Part shown: in pieces, positions 6,501-8,758 of the stretch
Layout: every line of letters begins with the position of its first letter
Position numbering within the stretch: the stretch's first letter is position 1
Source of the DNA: CAZAGD01 sp049699975
GTDB lineage: Bacteria; Desulfobacterota; SM23-61
Length of the DNA: 8,758 bases
Assembly: GCA_049699975.1 (NCBI GenBank)
Contig: JBNAWB010000159.1
Span: forward strand, 1 to 8,758
Direction: 5' to 3'
Notes under the pieces: generated by a model
What the model saw: the letters and a program-made list of their open reading frames with translations, nothing else
The model's database searches: none
What the model was told of the DNA's origin: nothing
Made by a program: the position numbers and the translations under genes

Positions 6501-8635
6501 CGATCAATGCCGAAAAAGCTGGTCTGAACACTTTACAAGCTGTCTTGACCGCGGATGGTTTATCTTCCAGTAAAGAAACATCCTTCACCTATGGCAGTAG
6601 CCTGCCTGATCTGGCGGCCTGGATAAATGGAGCAAAAGTAGAAAATGGCCTCATTAAATTGAGCATAACTGTGCTCAATCGGGGCAAATTTGCTTCTTTA
6701 CCCACACTCCTAAAATTGTATGATGGCCAGATAGATGAAGGAAAACTCTTGGCCATATTCGAAGTTAGAAGTCTATCTCCCAAAGAATCCCTGACCTTTA
6801 CCTATCAAATACCCATCTCTGGCCGAACTGGGGTAAATGAATTCATTACCTTGGTGGGGCAGGAGCCACAGCTAATTGATTTTAATAAAACAAACAATGA
6901 ATCAAGAATATCCCTCCAGGTAAAAACAGAAGAAACAGAAAAAGGTTTTATTCTTTCCCCTGATGAGATTTCAAAAAAAATTGAATTAGGCGAAGAGGCA
7001 GAATTTAATATCACTCTGACTCCTTTAAACGGATTCACGGGGGATGTCCATCTGACCATCAAAGACTGTCCTCCTGGATTCTCAGCTTCCTTCTCCCCCA
7101 ATCCAGCACATCTATCAGGAGAACCAGCCCTTGCTCTTCTTAAATTACTACCTACTGCCCAAATCACAAGCGGTATCTATAGTTTTACGGTCACAGCCTC
7201 TGCTGAAGGAAAAATCCAAGATCTACCTTTGGGATTGCAAGTAACTGACTTTGAGATAAGCATCACTCCCCAGGTGCAAACTGTAAAACAACTTGCTGAA
7301 GCCATTTATTCTATTAATATAATCCCTCTCCATGGGTTTGATAATCCTGCCTCTTTGGAACTAATTGGGCTGCCTAAGGGAATAAGAGCAAGTCTTAGCA
7401 GCAAGGAAATTACCTCCTCCTCTGGAGCAAATTTAACTATCAGCACCTCCAAATGGCTGAAACCAGGGACATATAATTTGGCCATTGTTGCTAAAGGAGG
7501 AAAACTAATCCGTGAAGACCAAGCCACTTTAATGATCGAAGCTAATCCCCTCCTCCAACCCGGAATCATTACTGCTCCCCTAAAAGAGAAAAACTCCGTT
7601 TTAAAAACTTTCCTCCCTGATGGGACGCTAGTTAGCCAGTTTAATCTTTTCCAGGAAAAAGTAGAAATCTTCCTGGCCGCTGGAGATGTGGATGGTGATG
7701 GTTTGGATGAGCTTATCGTAGGGGCCGATAAGAAAGGGAAAGGACCTTACCCCTTGGTAAAAGTGTTTAAAAGAGATGGCACTCCTTTAGCCACTCTCGA
7801 ATCAGAAGGTTGGTATAAATTAGGAGCAACTGTGGCTGCAGGAGATATAGATGGCGACTGGATAGAAGAGATGGCCGTCGGCTATTATGTCATGAGTCCT
7901 AAAGAAATAGAAGCATATGATGACCTGGAAGCAGAAGAAATCTACCCGCTCTGCCAGGGGAAGAAGAAAGGAAGAGGAATAGTAAAAATTTATAAATTGA
8001 TTGAGGGAGAGTTTATCGAAACTGGCCTGTCTTTTGCTCCATACCAAGAAGAGGATTATTGGGGAGCACCTAAAGTAGCCTTGGGAGATGTAGATGGGGA
8101 TGGCCAATTAGAATTAATTACGGCCCCTGGACCTGACCCAAAAGCTCCAGCCAGAATCAAAGCGTTTAAGATAGATACCAGCAAAGGAATTGGCCAGTGG
8201 CAGATAAAGGAAAAAGTTTTAGATTTAAGTGTCTCTTTTGAGGAAGAAAAAGGAAAGAAGAAAATAAAATTAGAGGATGGCTATGGAGCCAATATAGCTG
8301 CTGGAGATCTTGATGGAGATGGGAAGGCAGAAATTATTCTCGGGCCTGGCCCTGATCCTAAGAAAGATGGGCGAATTATAATGATCTATCCTGCAGAGGA
8401 CAAAGTAGAATCATTAATAGCTTATCCAGAGAATAGATTTGGGATAAACATAACCAGTGGTGATTTGGATGGTGATGGAAAAGCAGAAATCATTACTGGC
8501 CCAGGATTAAACCCGCACTTTAAAGGAGCCGTGAAGATATTCCAAGGAGATGGTACTCAGATAAAAGAATTTCAGCCTTATCCAGGAGACGCTAAGTTCG
8601 GGATCAGTGTAGCTATTGGGCAGATAGGAAAATAA
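2..8635 (+). CDS. Giant multidomain surface/secreted protein: Zn-dependent phospholipase C-like domain, Ig-like array and FG-GAP propeller (5'-partial, contains assembly gap)
   Basis: A single frame is open from base 2 to the TAA at 8633-8635, about 2,877 codons including the N block. The ATG at 116 is only the first Met in view. The codons upstream of it (2-115) are open and encode recognisable phospholipase sequence (HHFYNPSTKKGF at 20-55), so 116 is internal and the true start lies outside the window. Residue numbers in this annotation count from that Met. Domain order: zinc-PLC, charged linker, GATase-like, Ig-like array with a nested insert, CARDB-like, two NEW3-like modules, FG-GAP propeller. 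There are only about ten Cys in 2,800 residues, and I see no membrane segment and no C-terminal sorting signal (LPXTG or PEP-CTERM). The protein is probably exported, by a signal peptide lying upstream. Likely role (inference): a cell-surface or released lipid-cleaving enzyme carried on an adhesin-like stalk. The exact substrate is unknown. The 100-N block makes continuity across 4714-4813 an assumption; if it is wrong, these are two genes. Confidence 0.85.
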   Translation, partial: GWGNFFHHFYNPSTKKGFKRYFKSSLERAKGYSDQIWQMVCGPKGGNLSDSEKRKVYYYFGRILHLLQDMAVPSHTKDDTHVFKKDFESYVNNHWREIVNADSFKERLTTPKYLEHNFGAFNAIYPDLLMVRLADKAHTYPDEEELYDSITDANGFSDSILNEDRLKKNVEDLIPEAIHYTGAYINSIYDLMRGLEGSSYDCSKPPLPRDPGGGHPDDRFDVSDEFYWEKEFKMREDDLIDLLLRTAIKKGKIGVWYKKKFIEKFMEGKKLPVNASLEEKESAEAEFQRWSKKLDDRVNEAESDLRGAPDVALFTNGFYEASISLLLKIKEPAAFLDLTFDPQMVKDHPVMLVPSGGFYGLEKSSLIKLLLAEYVKNGGTLIVFAQQHGDDWQLLPTPENPATGETKPVMGYGYQEDQNCTFNSVYIDTYHPVLSNFSSAPLNIGVDGYFTSYPENSLVLLRRTANGQPAMILYPYGQGYVIATTLYTDFALTHGQSNQAEINLVHNLISWGKKPVTLPEIKPGESLNLDLALHNFTDQEAFAVKFTVLDVNRKVVEERILAVSLPPGQSLHVPFICTSTPSSILGIYHVDYALLDQKGEVIQPQAEIDSGRFAVSKPAPIGSPDKPFWFFISTSSQEVIFGGTLDYAFHIINNTNEARTLTIKNRFRHTHRERQWTVVADPQKETLLSATDLFLDTWMFETMEAVLYDETGKVIGQSELSFKGLWPAVKSSLAMDKNLYRRHEKVSIQTQFHSNLPLAWEATIKTFVINYFNQKVFEDNPQVIAFAPYEKKSYIIDFLNPAYLNPGSYLVRVEIWFADRLVSSAAANFELTESKINITSTLPSPLIAGTNNFSFLLENVGKIDVSSGNLEVSLKDPHGQEIFSQTSSFALKIGESKTINLPITLSMLQFGTYTLSFRQTDETKGSNVLTGNISIPNTVILTAGFAKTYYRVREAAILSAGLENRGKFLWENADLIVSIPDANYSTSTPINLSAGESRLIQMDLSLPSNLSPGFHDVNVSFNLPGGSSSMQKAQLAIRPSSLEARYTGPEDVNAGDTLNLTIENKGGIDTSVDMQITLSGNGEVIFQKSIFDSIQAGSFIDYSVPVSSQATDGSYLLVMDYLDRNTQERKSLWQGLHVSGVKADLLLRSDKDLYFEEESVTALCQIVNKEHALEQGILNLKLIKPCVQAATSYHFFTFDSGSWVERGVLHFGSNFETKLIDLSGYLLPDESGIYRLRIKHVGEGRAQIDHIALIAEGVFYAPNEAFIIVNGDDPSNIRSVISQVDGWAADVLNEEMEIQWTNLPESSSKIILMSAMEGQTNWSCQQFIYWEKDFPVTQVANTNFNLSEETLSLYSSGNYLLKGTLISRTGQKIAEAEYPFSLGNQGLGFRFSVLNPVVKSRDTVQISGEILNGRNEDVSSVRLELNNNYGESTSQISFTNIPAHSSVPFAFNLNVSEVGEKIFRISLYQGENWLIGDRERYEVVNPSLSVTASAPAIVNRDPFPLDINLENTGQVPASLQLSIQGSSLSEQKSLTLLPKEKKHIAYIQSITSDTIYSLQITGDLNQEITIXXXXXXXXXXXXXXXXXXXXXXXXXXXXXXXXXXPTSTQTSFSVRKENKLEIALFADAQTGGVFPVRTELTNQGYNSVSGLLRVSLKDQQNIFWNGEEIVSSIAAGVSQSISLNLDPAGIVPGNYALKAEFLNPEGRLLVEKIIPLNIQGPSFQLIQTPPFQTFSPGQEASFNFQVKNTGNQEGSFIFHFKSYDLIDLKRTAWLKPGEEKNLDFSFLLPRDLEEKDYEATYELSSGNSSLQGEIKYHLAGIKINVQAALDKPAYREGEIAHLTLAISGDQNQSLFARVNYPGFEAKEAFTLPGTKVLDFDIPLPKITGDKLFYAIYQESGRSLYLNSLYIYKLGEKINLVTDKQVYKPGEPVAVTISSGEPGIQGPLTISAPNYEETFIFSENISKTFYLPSSMTAGTYYVSYNLLGGDGEIISGRHPFDVDGFKVKVKEAALEKGKYSPGEIINLSLNIESSHDLEAILKTWIVDPEKNHSPPQIQNIYLPKNELSLFTKSLTLTTQKQGLHQLIYGIYSKEGLLLCSGLEGFEVGSGMILSLSTDKVDYPSGNEPVLVKVNLFTSSPATLDLILNGELKGSYPLSTTDFLNFQVSINAEKAGLNTLQAVLTADGLSSSKETSFTYGSSLPDLAAWINGAKVENGLIKLSITVLNRGKFASLPTLLKLYDGQIDEGKLLAIFEVRSLSPKESLTFTYQIPISGRTGVNEFITLVGQEPQLIDFNKTNNESRISLQVKTEETEKGFILSPDEISKKIELGEEAEFNITLTPLNGFTGDVHLTIKDCPPGFSASFSPNPAHLSGEPALALLKLLPTAQITSGIYSFTVTASAEGKIQDLPLGLQVTDFEISITPQVQTVKQLAEAIYSINIIPLHGFDNPASLELIGLPKGIRASLSSKEITSSSGANLTISTSKWLKPGTYNLAIVAKGGKLIREDQATLMIEANPLLQPGIITAPLKEKNSVLKTFLPDGTLVSQFNLFQEKVEIFLAAGDVDGDGLDELIVGADKKGKGPYPLVKVFKRDGTPLATLESEGWYKLGATVAAGDIDGDWIEEMAVGYYVMSPKEIEAYDDLEAEEIYPLCQGKKKGRGIVKIYKLIEGEFIETGLSFAPYQEEDYWGAPKVALGDVDGDGQLELITAPGPDPKAPARIKAFKIDTSKGIGQWQIKEKVLDLSVSFEEEKGKKKIKLEDGYGANIAAGDLDGDGKAEIILGPGPDPKKDGRIIMIYPAEDKVESLIAYPENRFGINITSGDLDGDGKAEIITGPGLNPHFKGAVKIFQGDGTQIKEFQPYPGDAKFGISVAIGQIGK
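584..919 (+). other. Linker: charged, probably helical segment between PLC and GATase-like domains
   Basis: Residues 157-268 begin with a Pro/Gly-rich turn (KPPLPRDPGGGHPDD, about 611-655). A Lys/Glu/Asp-rich stretch follows, with amphipathic helical spacing (for example EFKMREDDLIDLLLRTAIKK and ESAEAEFQRWSKKLDDRVNE). I do not recognise a family. It may be a helical hairpin spacer or a lid over the catalytic domain. It has no transmembrane character. Confidence 0.5.
920..1535 (+). other. Domain: class I glutamine-amidotransferase-like (non-catalytic) Rossmann domain
   Basis: Residues 269-474 alternate strands and helices as in the GATase1-like superfamily. A strand DVALFTNG is followed by a helix. 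Then come MLVPSGGF (residues 313-320, the 'oxyanion strand' position), the helix LIKLLLAEYVKNGG, and the strand GGTLIVFAQQHGDD (340-353), where class I GATases place the nucleophile elbow. Here that position holds Gln-Gln (Q348-Q349), not Cys. The segment ends with GQGYVIATTLYTDF and a helix NLVHNLISWGK, typical of the last strand and helix of these domains. Without the Cys it cannot be a standard amidotransferase. Similar degenerate domains occur in large extracellular bacterial proteins as binding or structural units. The role is unknown. Confidence 0.6.
1536..4713 (+). other. Domain array: Ig-like beta-sandwich modules, first block (about nine)
   Basis: Residues 474-1533 divide into modules of roughly 85-110 residues with starts near 1545, 1861, 2182, 2518, 2815, 3124, 3421 (interrupted), 4151 and 4460. 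Each follows the same rhythm: a short strand, a 'Y/x-x-x-G-E/D-x-(V/L)' turn, a strand with an N-x-G/T turn (LENVGKID, LENRGKFL, IENKGGID, LENTGQVP), a Pro/Gly-rich turn before the F strand (LPPGQS, LSAGES), and a closing G-x-Y/F strand (LNPGSYLVRVEIW, LQFGTYTLSF, GSYLLVMDYL). This is the look of CARDB, NEW3 and MG2-type Ig folds, but most copies are too diverged to assign by eye. They probably form a stalk or bind ligands extracellularly. Boundaries are approximate. The final module is cut by the N block. Confidence 0.7.
3563..3973 (+). other. Inserted module inside the seventh Ig-like domain
   Basis: The Ig module starting VKADLLLRSDKDLYFEEESV is interrupted after GILNLKLIKPCV (ending at 3562). 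It resumes with FIYWEKDFPVTQVANTNF near 3974. The roughly 137 residues between read as a separate beta-rich unit: DSGSWVERGVLHFGSNFETK, then LIDLSGYLLPDESGIYRLRI, then AQIDHIALIAEG. This is followed by a less structured acidic, Trp-containing part (VDGWAADVLNEEMEIQWTNL). The pattern 'W-x-x-x-G-x-L-x-F ... IDLSGYL ... hIDhIAL' resembles jelly-roll, carbohydrate-binding-type modules, but I cannot name a family. Its removal leaves an Ig domain of normal length, which supports a nested insertion. Confidence 0.5.
4714..4813. other. Assembly gap (100 N)
   Basis: This is a run of exactly 100 N. That size is commonly used as a placeholder for gaps of unknown length, so the true missing length and its phase are unknown. 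Both flanks are open in the same frame and encode Ig-like sequence (SLQITGDLNQEITIP before; FSVRKENKLEIALFADAQ after), so one gene spanning the gap is the simplest reading. An in-frame match through an arbitrary placeholder happens one time in three by chance. Confidence 0.95.
4814..6601 (+). other. Domain array: Ig-like / macroglobulin-type modules, second block (about six)
   Basis: Residues 1567-2162 hold modules starting near 4837, 5162, 5462, 5744, 6011 and 6323. Several open with a shared signature resembling the MG2-type start of alpha-2-macroglobulin-like proteins: ALDKPAYREGEIAHLTL, LVTDKQVYKPGEPVAVTI, ALEKGKYSPGEIINLSL and LSTDKVDYPSGNEPVLVKV. Each then shows a central strand pair and a closing MTAGTYYVSYNL or AGLNTLQAVL type strand. 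No thioester motif (GCGEQ-type) is present, so this is a structural or adhesive array and not a functional macroglobulin. It continues the stalk from before the gap. Confidence 0.7.
6602..6950 (+). other. Domain: CARDB-like Ig module
   Basis: Residues 2163-2278 begin LPDLAAWINGAKVENGLIKL and contain ITVLNRGKFAS, a Pro-rich LSPKESLTFTYQIP strand turn, and GVNEFITLVGQEPQLIDFNKTNNE. This fits the CARDB pattern: PDL start, NxG turn after the second strand, and a closing 'D-x-N-x-x-N-N' turn. CARDB modules are extracellular adhesion or linker domains in bacteria and archaea. Confidence 0.72.
6951..7549 (+). other. Domains: two tandem NEW3/COG1470-type Ig modules
   Basis: Residues 2279-2478 hold two copies of one recognisable pattern. 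Copy 1: ELGEEAEFNITLTPLNGFTG, then IKDCPPGFSASFSPNPAHLS, then SGIYSFTVTASAEGK. Copy 2: VQTVKQLAEAIYSINIIPLH followed by GFDNPASL, then LIGLPKGIRASLSSKEITSS, then PGTYNLAIVAKGGK. The sequence 'P-x-x-GF-x-x-x-V/A-x-L ... P-x-G-(F/I)-x-A-S-(F/L)' then 'G-x-Y' is common in surface proteins of bacteria and archaea, usually next to enzymatic or propeller domains. They probably act as rigid spacers leading into the C-terminal propeller. Confidence 0.72.
7550..8632 (+). other. Domain: C-terminal FG-GAP/VCBS beta-propeller with calcium loops
   Basis: Residues 2479-2839 carry five integrin-type calcium loops: DVDGDGLDE (7685-7711), DIDGDWIEE (7844-7870), DVDGDGQLE (8087-8113), DLDGDGKAE (8306-8332) and DLDGDGKAE (8462-8488). 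A sixth position is degenerate, AIGQIGK at the extreme C-terminus (Q at 8621). Spacing between loops is 53, 81, 73, 52 and 53 residues, as expected for propeller blades. Three of the loops (the last three) are followed by a GPG or APGP turn (APGPDP, GPGPDP, GPGLNP) and a strand of the type VKIF. The first line of the domain (IITAPLKEKNSVLKTF) lacks a preceding loop and matches the strands that normally follow one, so the ends probably join to close the ring. Family role: calcium-stabilised protein-protein or ligand binding outside the cell. Confidence 0.85.
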
Positions 8636-8700
8636 AATATCTCCCAAATAGAACCTATTTAATCCATCCATCCCCCTTTGCTAAGTGAAGAATGGAAAAT

Positions 8701-8758
8701 GTAGGGCAAGAGTTCATCCCTGGGCGCATTTTCGGCAAGCCCTAAAGGCTTGCCCTAC
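8701..8758. repeat. 58-base element with perfect 10-base terminal inverted repeats (MITE/REP-like candidate)
   Basis: GTAGGGCAAG (8701-8710) and CTTGCCCTAC (8749-8758) are exact reverse complements. They delimit a 58-base unit that ends exactly at the window edge. The right arm also belongs to an internal hairpin (8734-8754), so two alternative foldings compete. Short intergenic palindromic units of this type are dispersed in many uncultured bacterial genomes. That this one is multicopy is inference, because only one copy is visible. Confidence 0.5.
8734..8754 (+). terminator. Stable hairpin, possible transcription terminator of the giant gene
   Basis: GGCAAGCC (8734-8741) pairs perfectly with GGCTTGCC (8747-8754) around a 5-base loop CTAAA. 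The GC-rich 8-base stem lies about 100 bases after the stop codon. Only CTAC follows before the window ends, so no U-tract is seen. It could be a terminator, an mRNA 3'-end stabiliser, or simply part of the repeat element it overlaps. Confidence 0.3.

Larger units (their letters stand above)
8636..8758. other. Intergenic tail to window edge
   Basis: These 123 bases follow the stop codon. They hold no ORF of note. A weak AT-rich 6-base inverted repeat (AAATAG/CTATTT, 8646-8651 and 8655-8660) sits just after the stop, then a C-rich stretch, then the inverted-repeat element from 8701. No promoter for a following gene can be recognised. Confidence 0.6.

Noticed and set aside
5462..6601. Functional bacterial alpha-2-macroglobulin
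   Set aside because: Only the MG2-like opening turns are present. There is no thioester (CxEQ) motif and no bait region or complement-like domain.
6805..7167. 120-codon minus-strand ORF
   Set aside because: It is antisense to the CARDB/NEW3 modules, whose sense-strand motifs are clear. It has no domain and no start signal.
8646..8660. AAATAG/CTATTT inverted repeat just after the stop codon as a terminator
   Set aside because: The 6-base stem is almost all A/T with a 3-base loop and no T-tract, so it is too weak to call.
2..8758. CRISPR array, tRNA, rRNA or phage/defence cassette
   Set aside because: No regularly spaced DNA repeats, no tRNA-like cloverleaf and no additional genes were seen. 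Repetition is at the protein-fold level only.

Overview
The window is almost entirely one giant coding region on the plus strand. It is open at the left edge (base 2) and stops at TAA 8633-8635, giving about 2,877 visible codons. A 100-N block (4714-4813) interrupts it, so the true length is unknown. About 120 bases of non-coding DNA follow, ending at the window edge in a 58-base element with perfect 10-base terminal inverted repeats. I found no second gene, RNA gene or CRISPR array. The N-terminus, any signal peptide, the promoter and the ribosome binding site all lie upstream of the window.

The protein is a mosaic, read in order. (1) 2-583: the C-terminal two thirds of a zinc-dependent phospholipase C/GPI-PLD-type catalytic domain, with most of the His/Asp/Glu zinc-ligand set. 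(2) 584-919: a charged, probably helical linker. (3) 920-1535: a class I glutamine-amidotransferase-like Rossmann domain without a nucleophilic Cys. (4) 1536-6601: about fifteen Ig-like beta-sandwich modules of 85-110 residues, one interrupted by a ~135-residue insert. The N gap lies inside this array. (5) 6602-6950: a CARDB-like module. (6) 6951-7549: two NEW3/COG1470-type Ig modules. (7) 7550-8632: an FG-GAP/VCBS beta-propeller with five DxDGDG-type calcium loops and an apparent N/C 'Velcro' closure.

The likely overall picture is a very large secreted or surface-displayed bacterial protein. It would carry a lipid-headgroup hydrolase at the end of a long stalk, with a calcium-stabilised propeller at the other end. 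A PLC-type domain at one end and an FG-GAP propeller at the other is also the layout of animal GPI-specific phospholipase D, which makes this the most interesting point in the window. Activity, substrate and localisation are inferred, not shown.

The AT-leaning composition, lack of introns, bacterial-style domain mosaic and scaffold gap suggest an uncultured bacterium assembled from a metagenome. The domain style resembles giant surface proteins of poorly characterised candidate phyla. The sequence does not allow a taxon to be named.
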